From: Micromonospora sp. R77
GTDB taxonomy: Bacteria; Actinomycetota; Actinomycetes; Mycobacteriales; Micromonosporaceae
NCBI RefSeq assembly: GCF_022747945.1
Contig: NZ_JALDST010000001.1
Coordinates: forward strand, 2,046,001 to 2,110,000
Length of the DNA stretch: 64,000 bases
Direction of reading: 5' to 3'
Shown here in pieces: positions 1-9,428 of this stretch. The position numbers and the translations under genes are program-made. The stretch's first letter is position 1. Each line of letters opens with the position of its first letter. The notes beneath the pieces are model-generated. The model saw only the letters and a program-made list of their open reading frames with translations, had not been told where the DNA came from and made no database searches.

Positions 1-501
1 CGCGCCGACCACCAGCACGGCCACCCCGTAGCCGGCGCTGCGGGTGCAGGCCCGGCTGGCCAGCGCGCCGAGCAGCACCGCCGCCGGCAGGGCCAGCAGG
101 TGCGCCCAGAGGCCCAGGGCGACACCGACCACCACCGACCGGTCCCCCGGCCCCACCGGCCCGGTCACGCCGCCCACCAGCCAGGGGAAGACCAGCGCGA
201 GCAGCACCGTGCCGAGGCCCGCCACCCCCGCGGCCAACAGCCCGGCGGCCCGCTCCCGGGCCGGCCCGACCACCACCTGCGCCAGCCGGCGCTGCACGTC
301 CGGCTCGACGTCCAGCAGGATCCTGCTCTGCCAGGCGAGCACCGGCAAGAGCACCACCGCGGAGACGCCGTAGGCCTCCGCCGGCTGGGACCGGCCGCCG
401 CCGTAGAGGACGGCCAGGGCGATCAGGCCGGCGAGCACCGGCGCCAGCGCCCGTCCGGTACGCAGGAAGCCGGCGAGCCGGAGCCGGACCAGCGCGGTCA
501 C
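1..501 (-). CDS. ABC transporter permease, partial (runs off left edge)
   Basis: The reverse strand is open from a GTG at 501 to the window start, giving at least 166 residues. Hydrophobic stretches such as LAPVLAGLIALAVLY and VLLPVLAWQS alternate with short charged loops, as in an integral membrane subunit. The GTG overlaps the TGA of the upstream ATPase gene by 4 bases (GTGA), so the two are translationally coupled and very probably form one exporter. No substrate can be named. The C-terminus lies outside the window. Confidence 0.75.
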   Translation of the reverse strand, partial: MTALVRLRLAGFLRTGRALAPVLAGLIALAVLYGGGRSQPAEAYGVSAVVLLPVLAWQSRILLDVEPDVQRRLAQVVVGPARERAAGLLAAGVAGLGTVLLALVFPWLVGGVTGPVGPGDRSVVVGVALGLWAHLLALPAAVLLGALASRACTRSAGYGVAVLVVGA

Positions 502-1388
502 CGCGTCACCTCGGGGGCGGGACCCTCGACGCCCGGCTCGGTCAGTGCCGCGCCGTCACCACCCCACCCGGTGGCCGACGACGCCCCCGCAACCCCGAGA
601 GCCGGCTCACGACCCGGGACGGGTTCGGGACCGGTCGGCGCGGTCGGCGGGGGGACGGCGTGGTCGCGTACCCGAAGGATCTGGTGGCCGTCGGCGCGCA
701 GCCGGGCGACGGTGCCGGCCACCCGCGCGGCCGGCACCGCCAGCTCGACCACCACGAGCGCCGGCTCCCCGGTCGGCGCCTCCTCGGTCAGCGTGCCGTC
801 GGCGACGGTCCAGTGCCGCGCGCCGGGCAGCCGGACCGTCTCGCCGCGGTGGTCGCTGACCAGGACGGCGCCGCCGCCGGTCAGCACCTCGTCGATCAGC
901 TCCGGGACCAGCTCACGGGCGGCGGCGTCCAGACCCTCCCACGGCTCGTCGAGGACGAGCAGGCCGGGCGGGCGGAGCATCGCCTGGGCCAGGCCCACCT
1001 TCTGGGCGGTGCCCTTCGACAGCTGCGCCAGCCGGACCTGGCGGAAGTCACCCAGGCCCAGCCGCTCGGTCCACTGCGCCACGGCGCGCTCCGCGCCGGT
1101 CGCGGAGAGCCCGGCGACCCGGCCCATCACGGTGAGGTAGTGCGCCACGGAGAAGGGCTGGTCGGCGGGGAACCGCTCCGGCACCCAGCCGACCGCGGCG
1201 GGCCGGTCGACCACCCGGCCCCGGGTCGGCCGCAGCACCCCGGCGGCGAGCTGCAGCAGGGTCGACTTGCCCACGCCGTTACGGCCGAGCACGACCGCCA
1301 CCTCGCCCGGACAGATCTCCACGTCGACCGCCCGCAGCACCCACCGGCCCCGCCGGTGGTACCGCAGCCAGACGTCATCGAGCCGCAT
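498..1388 (-). CDS. ABC transporter ATP-binding protein
   Basis: A 296-residue nucleotide-binding subunit. Walker A is GRNGVGKST at about residues 35-43, the signature region is LSKGTAQKVGLAQAM, and Walker B is LLVLDEPWEGLD. A further 100 or so residues after the D-loop are not typical of the core fold and end in a proline- and glycine-rich tail. The partner is the membrane gene that overlaps its stop codon. The ATG at 1388 begins MRLDDVWLRYHRRG, the usual first beta strand. It would hydrolyse ATP at the membrane to drive export; the cargo is unknown. Confidence 0.88.
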   Translation of the reverse strand: MRLDDVWLRYHRRGRWVLRAVDVEICPGEVAVVLGRNGVGKSTLLQLAAGVLRPTRGRVVDRPAAVGWVPERFPADQPFSVAHYLTVMGRVAGLSATGAERAVAQWTERLGLGDFRQVRLAQLSKGTAQKVGLAQAMLRPPGLLVLDEPWEGLDAAARELVPELIDEVLTGGGAVLVSDHRGETVRLPGARHWTVADGTLTEEAPTGEPALVVVELAVPAARVAGTVARLRADGHQILRVRDHAVPPPTAPTGPEPVPGREPALGVAGASSATGWGGDGAALTEPGVEGPAPEVTR

Positions 1389-1419
1389 GCCGCGAGCCTG
1401 CCACAGCGGACAGACGAAC

Positions 1420-1450
1420 GGGGCCCCGCCACGAGTCGTGGCGGGACCCC
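1420..1450 (-). terminator. Intrinsic terminator after rplA
   Basis: A GC-rich inverted repeat pairs GGGGCCCCGCC with GGCGGGACCCC around a short loop, with one mismatch. It lies just beyond the rplA stop and before the ABC ATPase start, so it probably ends the ribosomal transcript. There is no clear U tract, which is common in actinobacteria. Confidence 0.6.
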
Positions 1451-1467
1451 GTCGGGTCAGGCGTTGC

Positions 1468-2184
1468 TCAGGCCTCGGCCGAGCCCTCCTGCAGGTTCTT
1501 CACCAGCTTCGGGTCGACCGGGACGCCCGGGCCCATGGTGGTGGTGAGGGTGACCTTCTTGAGGTAGGTGCCCTTCGCCGCGGACGGCTTAGAGCGCAGC
1601 ACCTCGTCCAGCACCGCCGCGTAGTTGTCGATCAGCTGAGCCTCGGAGAACGAGGACTTGCCGATGATCAGGTGCAGGTTGGAGTGCTTGTCCACCCGGA
1701 AGGTGATCTTGCCGCCCTTGATGTCCGAGACGGCCTTGGTGACGTCCATGGTCACGGTGCCGGTCTTCGGGTTCGGCATCAGACCGCGCGGGCCCAGGAT
1801 CCGCGCGATCCGGCCGATCTTGGCCATCTGGTCCGGCGTGGCGATCGCCGCGTCGAAGTCCAGCCAACCACCCTGGATACGGGCGACGAGCTCGTCGGTG
1901 CCCACCTCGTCCGCACCAGCCGCGAGGGCCTCCTCGGCCTTCGCGCCGGCGGCGAAGACGATCACGCGGGCGGTCTTACCGGTGCCGTGCGGCAGGTTGA
2001 CCGTGCCGCGGACCATCTGGTCCGCCTTGCGGGGGTCGACGCCGAGGCGCATGGCGACCTCGACCGTGGCGTCGAACTTGGTGCTGGTGGTGTCCTTGGC
2101 CAGCTTCACGGCCTCGGCCGGGGTGTAGAGCTTCGACCGGTCGATGGCGTCGGCGGCCTTGCGGTAGGTCTTGCTGCGCTGCAT
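1468..2184 (-). CDS. rplA: 50S ribosomal protein L1
   Basis: A 238-residue protein of normal L1 length that begins [15 protein letters not shown]. It carries the family segments [18 protein letters not shown] and [15 protein letters not shown]1 binds 23S rRNA at the mobile L1 stalk and in many bacteria represses translation of its own rplK-rplA message. It follows rplK by 83 bp on the same strand and is followed by a hairpin, so it is probably the last gene of the nusG-rplK-rplA group. Confidence 0.97.
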   Translation of the reverse strand: MQRSKTYRKAADAIDRSKLYTPAEAVKLAKDTTSTKFDATVEVAMRLGVDPRKADQMVRGTVNLPHGTGKTARVIVFAAGAKAEEALAAGADEVGTDELVARIQGGWLDFDAAIATPDQMAKIGRIARILGPRGLMPNPKTGTVTMDVTKAVSDIKGGKITFRVDKHSNLHLIIGKSSFSEAQLIDNYAAVLDEVLRSKPSAAKGTYLKKVTLTTTMGPGVPVDPKLVKNLQEGSAEA

Positions 2185-2267
2185 TTCTGGTTACTCCTGT
2201 GGTCTATGGCGGGCCGCGGTGTCCACGCGCCCTCCCACGAACTGATCTTGGAAGGTGTCGACCGACG

Positions 2268-2699
2268 TCAGTCGTTGACGACGATGCCCATCGACCGGGC
2301 GGTGCCGGCGATGATCTTCGCAGCCTGGTCGATGTCGTTGGCGTTGAGGTCGACCATCTTCTTCTCGGCGATCTCCCGCACCTGGGTCATGGTGACGGAG
2401 CCGACCTTGTCCTTCTGCGGGACGCCCGAGCCCTTGTCGACACCGGCGGCCTTGAGCAGCAGCCGGGCGGCGGGCGGGGTCTTCAGGACGAAGGTGAAGG
2501 TCCGGTCCTCGTAGACGCTGATCTCGGCGGGGACGATGTCGCCCCGCTGGGACTCGGTCTGTGCGTTGTAGGACTTGCAGAACTCCATGATGTTCACGCC
2601 GTGCTGACCGAGCGCCGGACCGACCGGCGGCGCCGGGGTGGCCTGGCCAGCCTTCAGCTGAAGCGTGAACGTCTTGACGAGCTTCTTCTTCGGAGGCAT
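2268..2699 (-). CDS. rplK: 50S ribosomal protein L11
   Basis: 143 residues beginning [20 protein letters not shown], followed by the conserved [18 protein letters not shown] segment and ending in [13 protein letters not shown]11 forms the GTPase-associated centre with 23S rRNA and is needed for the stringent response via RelA. The ATG at 2699 was chosen because AGGAAGA stands 5 bases upstream and the N-terminus matches the family; the reading frame stays open further upstream but without protein-like sequence. It is co-oriented between nusG and rplA. Confidence 0.97.
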   Translation of the reverse strand: MPPKKKLVKTFTLQLKAGQATPAPPVGPALGQHGVNIMEFCKSYNAQTESQRGDIVPAEISVYEDRTFTFVLKTPPAARLLLKAAGVDKGSGVPQKDKVGSVTMTQVREIAEKKMVDLNANDIDQAAKIIAGTARSMGIVVND

Positions 2700-2882
2700 G
2701 TCTCTTCCTGGGGCTTGGAACTGGGGAAGCGCCGGTCGCGGGCACGCACGGTCAGCGTGATGCGACAACGGCGACGTTCTAGGGTAGCGCAGACTTCCGC
2801 CGCCGCCTTCGCCGAGGTCCGGCAGGAGGGCGGAACGACGCACCGGCGGCAGGCCGCAGCCCACCGCCGGTGCGACCGTACG

Positions 2883-3605
2883 TCAGATCTTGGCGACCTG
2901 GTTGAAGTTCAGCTCGACCGGCGTCTCCCGGCCGAAGATCGACACCAGCACCTTGAGCTTCTGCTGGTCGGCGTTGATCTCGCTGATCGTCGCCGGCAGC
3001 GAGGCGAACGCGCCGTCGGTGACGGTGACCGAGTCGCCGACCTCGAAGTCGAGGACCTTGATCTCGGGCTTGGCCTTCTTCTGCTCGGTCTCGACCGCCG
3101 GGGCCAGCCACTTCAGCACCTCGTCGAGGCTCAGCGGCGCCGGGCGGTCGGCCCGGTCGGTCGCCCCGACGAAACCGGTGACGCCCGGGGTGTTCCGGAC
3201 GCAGGAGTAGGACTCGGCCGTCAGCTCCATCCGGACCAGGATGTAGCCCGGGAAGACCTTCGCCTGGATCTGCGACCGCTTGCCGTTCTTGACCTCGACC
3301 TCTTCCCGGGTCGGCACCTCGACCTGGTAGATGAAGTCCTCCATGTCGAGGGAGGTGATCCGGGTCTCGAGGTTGGTCTTGACCTTGTTCTCGTAGCCGG
3401 CGTAGGAGTGCACCACGTACCAGTCGCCGGGGGCGTAGCGCAGCTTCTGGCGCAGCTCGGCGACCGGGTCGTAGTCCTCGTCCGGGGCGGGCTCGGTGGT
3501 CGGGAATTCCGGCTCGCTGGCGGCCTCGACCGACTCATCGTTGGCCGCCGTCGCCACCGTGGACTGCTCGTCCGTGGTCTCGGCGGTCTCGTCGTACTCA
3601 GGCAC
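2883..3605 (-). CDS. nusG: Transcription termination/antitermination protein NusG
   Basis: 240 residues. An acidic, low-complexity N-terminal extension of about 60 residues, usual in actinobacterial NusG, precedes the NGN domain ([19 protein letters not shown]). The C-terminal KOW domain contains [19 protein letters not shown] and ends [11 protein letters not shown]. NusG binds RNA polymerase, modulates pausing and Rho action, and links polymerase to the ribosome. It sits 37 bp after secE in the conserved secE-nusG-rplK-rplA order. Confidence 0.97.
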   Translation of the reverse strand: MPEYDETAETTDEQSTVATAANDESVEAASEPEFPTTEPAPDEDYDPVAELRQKLRYAPGDWYVVHSYAGYENKVKTNLETRITSLDMEDFIYQVEVPTREEVEVKNGKRSQIQAKVFPGYILVRMELTAESYSCVRNTPGVTGFVGATDRADRPAPLSLDEVLKWLAPAVETEQKKAKPEIKVLDFEVGDSVTVTDGAFASLPATISEINADQQKLKVLVSIFGRETPVELNFNQVAKI

Positions 3606-3642
3606 GCTCGCTCACTTCCGTCACTATCGGCTCAGTAGCCGG

Positions 3643-4032
3643 TCAGCTGGGGTTGCCGAAGACCCACAGCACCGCCTTCGCGAAGCCGTAGTCCAGGCCG
3701 GCCACGATCGTCAGCATCACCGCGACGAAGGTGACCACCACGGCCGTGTAGGTCAGCAGCTCCTTGCGGGTCGGCCAGATGACCTTACGCAGTTCGGCCA
3801 CGACCTCGCGGAAGAACCGCGCGATGCGGGCGAAGAGCCCGATCCGCTCGGTGTCCTTGCGGGTCTTCCGCTCGTCCGAGGACTCGGCGCGGGCCCGCTT
3901 ACGGGTCGCGGTGCCGCCCCGGGAGACCGGCTCGTCCGCATCGGTGTCATCGGTGGCCTCGTCGTCGACGACCGCGTCGTCACGCAGGCGCTCGTCGTCG
4001 GCGTCCTCGCCGCGCCGCTTGCTCTCGGCCAC
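3643..4032 (-). CDS. secE: Preprotein translocase subunit SecE
   Basis: 129 residues. A long charged N-terminal part of about 65 residues precedes the SecE core RIARFFREVVAELRKVIWPT and a single membrane segment (LTYTAVVVTFVAVMLTIVAG). SecE clamps SecY in the SecYEG channel. The extended acidic N-terminus is typical of actinobacteria. It lies between tRNA-Trp and nusG, the conserved order. The 213 bases between it and the tRNA contain no other gene that I can support and probably hold its promoter. Confidence 0.96.
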   Translation of the reverse strand: MAESKRRGEDADDERLRDDAVVDDEATDDTDADEPVSRGGTATRKRARAESSDERKTRKDTERIGLFARIARFFREVVAELRKVIWPTRKELLTYTAVVVTFVAVMLTIVAGLDYGFAKAVLWVFGNPS

Positions 4033-4245
4033 TTCAGCCCTCCGTGCGGGTATCGGGGTCGCACGCCGATGCGGCGTGCGCGGCGCTGGTCACGCCGGCC
4101 GGACCAACCGTCCCGCGACGGGCCGCGGCCGGCGGACCGGCCAGGAGGACCCGAATGCCTCGGACCCACCCCGCCGGCGCCACCACCACGGGCCGGACGC
4201 CGCCGTTAGGCGGCGCGACCCACGGGAACGGTCAGGCCTGAGGCG

Positions 4246-4318
<73 letters not shown>

Positions 4319-4446
4319 GTGCGGCAACTCTCACCCCACGCGGTCACAGACGACCGTGCAGGGGTCACTTGCCCCACGGCGGACCAGTGTACGGGTAGTC
4401 GTGCGACTTTCCCAACCGGTCTGCCCATCGCGCGTCGGGACCCCGC

Positions 4447-4839
4447 TCAGCGGGGTGCCCGGACGGTCGCCCGAGCCTGCGAGAGGACCTTCTCCCCCAG
4501 GCAGGTGGCGGTGACGTCCAGCCTGGTCAGGCCCTCGTCCGTGGTCTCCTTCAGCACCGCGGAGACCTCGATCTCGGTGCCCTGGTCGTCGTCCGGCACG
4601 ACCACCGGCCGGGTGAACCGGACCTGGAAGTCGACCACCGCGTCCGGTGCGCCGGCCCATTCGGCGAGCGCGCGGCCGACCAGCGCCATGGTGAACATGC
4701 CGTGGGCGATCACCCCCGGCAGGCCCACCTTGGTGGCGGTCCGGTCGCTCCAGTGGATCGGGTTGAAGTCACCCGAGGCGCCCGCGTAACGGACCAGGTC
4801 CGCCCGGGTCACCCGGAAGGTCTGGGTGGGCAGCTCCAT
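4447..4839 (-). CDS. hadB: MaoC-like (3R)-hydroxyacyl-ACP dehydratase subunit, HadB type
   Basis: 130 residues with the hot-dog hydratase 2 motif: YAGASGDFNPIHWSD supplies the catalytic Asp and His, and GVIAHGMFTMALVG follows. In mycobacteria HadB pairs with HadA or HadC to dehydrate 3-hydroxyacyl-ACP in long-chain fatty acid elongation. This copy starts one base after the hadA stop, so the two are coupled. Micromonosporaceae make no mycolic acids, so the product is probably an ordinary or modified fatty acid; that part is inference. Confidence 0.9.
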   Translation of the reverse strand: MELPTQTFRVTRADLVRYAGASGDFNPIHWSDRTATKVGLPGVIAHGMFTMALVGRALAEWAGAPDAVVDFQVRFTRPVVVPDDDQGTEIEVSAVLKETTDEGLTRLDVTATCLGEKVLSQARATVRAPR

Positions 4840-4840
4840 G

Positions 4841-5287
4841 TCAGGCCTCCCCGCGTACGACGATCTTGGACCAGACGGCGACCACCGGCTCGCCGGCGGC
4901 CGTGCTGACGTCGGTGCGGGTGGTCAGGAAGCCGTGCCCGCCCCGGTTGGTGATGTCCTCGATGGTGTTGACGCAGACCAGCTCGTCACCGGCCACCACC
5001 GGGCGGGTGTACGCGAAGCGCTGGTCACCGTGGACCACCCGGCTGTAGTCGACGCCGAGCGCCGGGTCCTCGACGATCTGCCGGGTGGCGGCCATGGTGA
5101 CCACGATCGGGAAGGTCGGCGGAGCCACCACGTCGGGGTGCCCGAGCGCCTGGGCGGCCGCCGGATCGTGGTGGGCGGGGTCGGTGGCACGGATGGCCGT
5201 GGCGAACTCACGGATCTTTTCTCGGCCCACCTGATAGGGGGCGGTCGGCGGATAGGTCCGGCCGACGAAGGACGGGTCCAGGGACAT
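4841..5287 (-). CDS. hadA: MaoC-like dehydratase subunit, HadA type (N-terminal hot-dog)
   Basis: 148 residues beginning MSLDPSFVGRTYPPTAPYQVGREKIREFA, the hallmark of the HadA/FAS1-like N-terminal dehydratase domain. It lacks the D-x4-H catalytic pair of its partner and would supply the structural and substrate-binding half of the heterodimer. It lies between rpmG and hadB, as in the mycobacterial rpmG2-hadABC cluster. A hairpin separates it from rpmG, so the hadAB pair may have its own promoter in the 120-bp gap. Confidence 0.9.
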   Translation of the reverse strand: MSLDPSFVGRTYPPTAPYQVGREKIREFATAIRATDPAHHDPAAAQALGHPDVVAPPTFPIVVTMAATRQIVEDPALGVDYSRVVHGDQRFAYTRPVVAGDELVCVNTIEDITNRGGHGFLTTRTDVSTAAGEPVVAVWSKIVVRGEA

Positions 5288-5311
5288 GCCGCCGAACCTA
5301 CACGGAAAACA

Positions 5312-5373
5312 CGAACGCCGATCCGTACGGGACCGGCGGCGCGGGGCCGTCGATCCGTGCGGATCGGCGTTCG
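5312..5373 (-). terminator. Hairpin terminator between rpmG and hadA
   Basis: A perfect 14-bp inverted repeat (CGAACGCCGATCCG paired with CGGATCGGCGTTCG) with a 34-base loop lies 38 bases downstream of the rpmG stop and upstream of hadA. It probably ends or attenuates the tRNA-rpmG transcript. Confidence 0.6.
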
Positions 5374-5410
5374 GAATGCGGTGGGACCTGGCCGGCGAAC
5401 CGGCCGCGGG

Positions 5411-5578
5411 TCAGCGGGTCTCGCGGTGGACCGTGTGCTTGCCGTCCCGGGGGCAGAACTTCTTCAGCTCGATGCGGTCCGGGTCGTTACGACGGTTCTT
5501 ACGCGTGATGTAGTTGCGCTCCTTGCACTCCACACACGCCAAAGTGATCTTCGGCCGGACATCGGTCGCCTTCGCCAC
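5411..5578 (-). CDS. rpmG: 50S ribosomal protein L33
   Basis: A 55-residue protein from a GTG at 5578: [19 protein letters not shown], then [14 protein letters not shown] and the ending [17 protein letters not shown]. This is the full L33 sequence. One CxxC pair is present (CVEC) with a single later Cys, so it looks like a partly zinc-ligand-depleted variant. L33 sits near the ribosomal E site. The position between tRNA-Met and hadA is conserved in actinobacteria. Confidence 0.95.
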   Translation of the reverse strand: MAKATDVRPKITLACVECKERNYITRKNRRNDPDRIELKKFCPRDGKHTVHRETR

Positions 5579-5707
5579 GGCGGAGTGCCTTCCTCGCTAC
5601 GGATAACAACTACGGCGCATCAGCGTACGCGCTGATGGCGCGGACATGCAAAATGGGCACCTGCGGCGCCCATCACACCGACCACCGGAAAGCCCGGAGG
5701 ACGAGAG

Positions 5708-5780
5708 TAGCGGTGGCCGGACTTGAACCGGCGACACAGCGATTATGAGCCGCTTGCTCTGCCATCTGAGCTACACCGCC
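5708..5780 (-). tRNA. tRNA-Met (anticodon CAT)
   Basis: A 73-nt cloverleaf on the reverse strand. It has acceptor GGCGGTG, D arm GTAGCTCAGATGGCAGAGC, anticodon loop CTCATAA and T arm CCGGTTCAAGTCCGG, with discriminator A and no encoded CCA. The first acceptor pair is a G-U wobble rather than the open C-A pair of initiators, so it is probably the elongator tRNA. Confidence 0.95.
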
Positions 5781-5805
5781 GTGGCGGGTCCAGCCGGACC
5801 CTTTG

Positions 5806-5878
5806 AGCCCCCTTACGGAATCGAACCGTAGACCTTCTCCTTACCATGGAGACGCTCTGCCGACTGAGCTAAGGGGGC
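5806..5878 (-). tRNA. tRNA-Thr (anticodon GGT)
   Basis: A 73-nt cloverleaf on the reverse strand. GCCCCCT pairs with AGGGGGC, the anticodon loop is ATGGTAA within stem TCTCC/GGAGA, the T loop is GTTCGATTC and the discriminator is T. It lies 25 bases upstream of tRNA-Met and is probably co-transcribed with it and rpmG. Confidence 0.96.
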
Positions 5879-5985
5879 CTACCCGATCACCCCGTGGGGT
5901 GTCGCGCAGGAGAAACAGTACACGACGGGTGCCCCCGAGGTGAAATCGGATCCCCCCTCCGCGAGGCGATCCGGATTCTCCCAGC

Positions 5986-8535
5986 TCAGAGCAGTGTCAC
6001 CGAGCGATCCGGGACGACCCGCAGCCGGGGCGCCTCCGCCGCCGACCCGGACGACTCCGACTCCACCTGGGCGCCGAACCAGGCCTCCAGCCGCTCGTAC
6101 GGCAGCGGACGGCTGAACAGGAAGCCCTGGCCGATCTCGCAGCCGATGTCCTGGAGCAGTTCCAGGGTCAGCTCGCTCTCCACCCCCTCGGCCACCACGG
6201 CCAGGCCGAACTGCTGGGAGAGCGTCACCACCGCGTTGACGATGGCCAGGTCACCCGGATCGGTCGCCATGCCCTGCACGAACGACCGGTCGACCTTCAC
6301 CTCGTGCACCGGCAGCCGGCGCAGATAGGCCAACGACGACGAGCCGGTGCCGAAGTCGTCCACCGAGAGGCGGACACCGAGGTCCCGCAGCCGGCGCAGG
6401 GTCGGGATCGGCCGCTCGGTGCCGTCCAGCACCCCGGCCTCCCGGATCTCGAAGGTGAGCCGCTGCGGCGGCACGCCGTACTCGTCGAGCAGCTCGCGGA
6501 CCCGGTCGGGGAAGTGCGGGTCGGTGAACGTACGCGCGGAGAGGTTGACCGCGACGGCGAGCGGCTGCTCGACGTGCGTCCAGTCCCGGCTGCGTCGCAG
6601 CCCCTCCCGGAGCACCACCTCGGTGAGCCGGCCGAGCTGCCCGGTGTGCTCGGCCACCGCGACGAAGTCCTCCGGGGCGACCGTGCCGTGCGTCGGATGC
6701 TCCCAGCGGGCCAGGCACTCCACCCCGAGCAACCGGCGGTCCCGCAACGTCACCTTCGGCTGGAAATAGACCTCCAGCTCGCCGTCGTCCAGGGCGCGCC
6801 GCAGGTCGCCGGCGAGGCCGAGCCGCCGCAACGACCGCGACTCCAGCGCCGGGTTGAACAACTGCACGCTGCCGGGCACCGACTTGGCCGCCGTCGCGGC
6901 CAGGTCGACCCGTTGCAGCAGCGTCGCGGCATCGCTGCCATGATCCGGGTGTACGACCACCCCGACGGCGGTGTCCACGTCCAGGGTGAGCGCGTCGAAG
7001 ACCATCTCGTCGCGGATCTGCTCCCGCAACTGGGCGGCCAGCTCCACCGCCGCCTCGGCGTTCTCCAGCCGCAGGGTCACCAGGAACTCGTCACCGCCGG
7101 CCCGCCCCACCAGAGCCGACGAGGGGGCGCTGGCGCGCAGCCGCTCGGCCACCTCGACGAGGACCTTGTCCCCTGCGGCGTGCCCGAGCGACTCGTTGAC
7201 CTGGCGCAGCCCGTCCACGTCGAAGAGCAGTACGGCCACCACCTCGCCCGGCGCCCGGATCTTCACCGCCTCGTCCAGCGCGGCCGTGATCCGCCGCCGG
7301 TTGGGCAGCGTGGTCAGCGCGTCGTGGTACGCGTCGTGCCGCAGCCGGTCGACCAGCCGGGAATTCTCCAGGGCGACGGCGGCGTGTGCGGCGACCGTCT
7401 CGAAGATGGGGATGTCGGCGGAGGTGAGGTGATTGGTGTCGCCCAGCCGGTTGACGATCTCCAGGGTGCCGATCACGGCCTGCCCCGAACGCAACGGCAC
7501 GACCAGGACGTCCGTGACCGGACTCGCGCCGGAGCGGGGCAGGTCGGCGTCGTCGCCCAGCTTCCGCCCGACCGCCACCCGCCGGCCCGACTCGAGCACC
7601 CGCTGCCGGATGGCGGCTGGCCCCGGCGCGAAGTCGAGCAGGCCGGGGGCGTCGACCCGAGCGGTGAGCAGCACCTCCGGGTGCCGGCCCTGCGGCGGCA
7701 GCCAGAGGGTCGCGTACTCGGCCTGCATGAGGCTGCGGATCCGGCCGAGCAGCGCGTCGACCAGCGTGCCGTCCTGGCCCCGCTCGGTCACCGCCTTGGT
7801 CAGGTCGTACAGGTCGGTGAGGGTCCGGTGCTGCTGGAAGAACCGGGAGTAGGACCGGTAGACGAAGGCCACGGCCACCGCCACCGCGGCGAGCAGGAGG
7901 ATCGCCCAGCCGCTGCTGCTGAGCACGATCAGGATGACCAGGCCGATGGCGACGTTGACGGCTGCGGCCAGCAACGTGGGCGCGGCGCTCCGGACCACCT
8001 GCCAGCCCGCCTGCAGTCCCTGCAGCAGGCTGATCACGCCACCCACCCCCGCGAGGGTGACCAGCGTGTAGGTGCCCACCGCGACGAAGAGCACGCCCCA
8101 GATCGGCGGCCCGACACCCTCGGACGAGGGCATGGCGAGCAGCACCAGGCTGGCGACCGTGGCGGCGGCCCCGGCGTTCGCCACGTTGAACCACACCTTG
8201 GTCGGCGTCAGCCGGCGTCTCATCTGGCCGATGAGCGCGGCGAACGCGGCCACCAGGACCACGGTGACCGGCTGGAGATAGTGGAACGCGAGCACGAGCG
8301 GGATCTCCGTCAACGTGACGGAGAGCCCCTGCCGGAGCACGATGAACTGAAGAACCTGGGTGCCGGCGGCGACCAGGACCAGGAGCAGGACGGGAGCCGC
8401 CACCGCGTCCCGTACGGTCGGCGGGTTGGCCAGGCTGAGGATGACCAGACCGACGACGGTGATCAGCGCGAGCGGACCGGTGATCAGCCAGGCTGAATCC
8501 GTCGTTCTCCGCGCCGGCCGTCGACTCGTTGCCAT
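5986..8535 (-). CDS. Membrane GGDEF-EAL protein (c-di-GMP synthesis/hydrolysis)
   Basis: About 849 residues. Roughly 200 N-terminal residues form several membrane helices, followed by a GAF-type sensor region (residues about 255-395), a GGDEF domain with intact AGGDEF, and a C-terminal EAL domain. The EAL signature reads ECL instead of EAL, but other catalytic landmarks are present: NLSA, DDFGTG, KVDRSF, AEGVE and GQGFLFSRP. No RxxD inhibitory site stands 5 residues before GGDEF. Both activities are therefore plausible; which dominates cannot be told. The ATG at 8535 was preferred over a TTG 12 bases upstream because GAGGAG precedes it. Confidence 0.9.
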   Translation of the reverse strand: MATSRRPARRTTDSAWLITGPLALITVVGLVILSLANPPTVRDAVAAPVLLLVLVAAGTQVLQFIVLRQGLSVTLTEIPLVLAFHYLQPVTVVLVAAFAALIGQMRRRLTPTKVWFNVANAGAAATVASLVLLAMPSSEGVGPPIWGVLFVAVGTYTLVTLAGVGGVISLLQGLQAGWQVVRSAAPTLLAAAVNVAIGLVILIVLSSSGWAILLLAAVAVAVAFVYRSYSRFFQQHRTLTDLYDLTKAVTERGQDGTLVDALLGRIRSLMQAEYATLWLPPQGRHPEVLLTARVDAPGLLDFAPGPAAIRQRVLESGRRVAVGRKLGDDADLPRSGASPVTDVLVVPLRSGQAVIGTLEIVNRLGDTNHLTSADIPIFETVAAHAAVALENSRLVDRLRHDAYHDALTTLPNRRRITAALDEAVKIRAPGEVVAVLLFDVDGLRQVNESLGHAAGDKVLVEVAERLRASAPSSALVGRAGGDEFLVTLRLENAEAAVELAAQLREQIRDEMVFDALTLDVDTAVGVVVHPDHGSDAATLLQRVDLAATAAKSVPGSVQLFNPALESRSLRRLGLAGDLRRALDDGELEVYFQPKVTLRDRRLLGVECLARWEHPTHGTVAPEDFVAVAEHTGQLGRLTEVVLREGLRRSRDWTHVEQPLAVAVNLSARTFTDPHFPDRVRELLDEYGVPPQRLTFEIREAGVLDGTERPIPTLRRLRDLGVRLSVDDFGTGSSSLAYLRRLPVHEVKVDRSFVQGMATDPGDLAIVNAVVTLSQQFGLAVVAEGVESELTLELLQDIGCEIGQGFLFSRPLPYERLEAWFGAQVESESSGSAAEAPRLRVVPDRSVTLL

Positions 8536-8596
8536 CCCGCTCCTCAAACCATGACGCCTGGCCGGACCTGCCAGGGCGCGCCCGTGCCGCGGGAGG

Positions 8597-8749
8597 TCAG
8601 GGAACGAGTGTGGTCACCGTCGGCGCGGACCAGTCGTAGCCGAGCTGACTCAGGTCCGGGTCAACACCGAGGACGCCGCCGGCGAGGGCGGCAAGGGCAA
8701 CGAGCGCCAGCGTCACGCCGAGCAGCCGGCCGGACCTACGACCAGACAT
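8597..8749 (-). CDS. Small membrane or secreted peptide upstream of the GGDEF-EAL gene
   Basis: A 50-residue frame with a good ribosome-binding site (AGGAG, 7 bases before ATG). The N-terminus MSGRRSGR is basic and is followed by a strongly hydrophobic stretch (LLGVTLALVALAALAGGVLG) and a short soluble tail, so it looks like a signal anchor or a cleavable leader. It ends 61 bases before the GGDEF-EAL start on the same strand and could be co-transcribed. I recognise no family. The 290 bases to its right hold no supported gene and probably contain its promoter. Confidence 0.6.
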   Translation of the reverse strand: MSGRRSGRLLGVTLALVALAALAGGVLGVDPDLSQLGYDWSAPTVTTLVP

Positions 8750-9042
8750 CACTGTGCTCCTGTCGGCAGGGTGCAGAAAACAATGGAGATTCCATGATGG
8801 TGCCACAGGCCGCGCACACTGGAAAGCCGCAGCGGTGCGCTCAGGACCTTGGCGGGGGCCGCTCGACCCGTCCGGTTGGCCCGGTCAGTCATGTGGCCAG
8901 AATGTTCACCGGTTCCCCCGTGGTCGGTAGTCCCAAGAACCGACCTAGCGCCTGAATCCCCACCTAGATCCTCTACCACCCGTAGCGGACACGCAACGCT
9001 TCGTCCGGCACCGACTTCGGCCCTTCGGGTTGGCTGGGTCCC

Positions 9043-9414
9043 ATGGAAGCCCGCAGGGACGGCCGAAGCTGGCGGATCGGCACGGTCGGCGACGTTGCCC
9101 GGCTCGCCGACCGGACCACGCACGGCTTCTCGATCACCACCGCGATCCCACCGGTGTTCGACGCGTACGCGACCTTCCACCCACCGGGCGTCACCACCGA
9201 GGTCCACGAACACGCCGTGCTCGACGAACTCGACGCGCACACGCCGGAGCAGCCGTGGTGGCTGGGTTACCTCGACACCGTCGCCCACGCCGTCGTCTTC
9301 CCGCACGCCCCGAAGGTCTCCCTCTACTGGGACCGGCCCTACGTGCTGGTCGAGGCCGGGCCGCGCCCCGCGCCGCCCGCAGCACCCCGCCTACGGCTCG
9401 CTCGGCAGAGTTGA
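9043..9414 (+). CDS. Conserved hypothetical protein
   Basis: 123 residues starting MEARRDGRSWRIGTVGDVARLAD, with well-formed segments such as THGFSITTAIPPVFDAYATF and PWWLGYLDTVAHAVVF. The sequence looks like a folded soluble protein without signal or membrane segments. It resembles uncharacterised actinobacterial proteins, but I can give no function. Its stop is 14 bases before the start of the pentapeptide gene on the same strand, so the two may be co-transcribed. Confidence 0.7.
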   Translation: MEARRDGRSWRIGTVGDVARLADRTTHGFSITTAIPPVFDAYATFHPPGVTTEVHEHAVLDELDAHTPEQPWWLGYLDTVAHAVVFPHAPKVSLYWDRPYVLVEAGPRPAPPAAPRLRLARQS

Positions 9415-9428
9415 ACCAGTGCAGTCCA

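Noticed and set aside
8749..9306. Leftward 185-residue open frame
   Set aside because: Low-complexity antisense frame over the conserved hypothetical gene at 9043-9414 and its promoter; no ribosome-binding site or recognisable domain.
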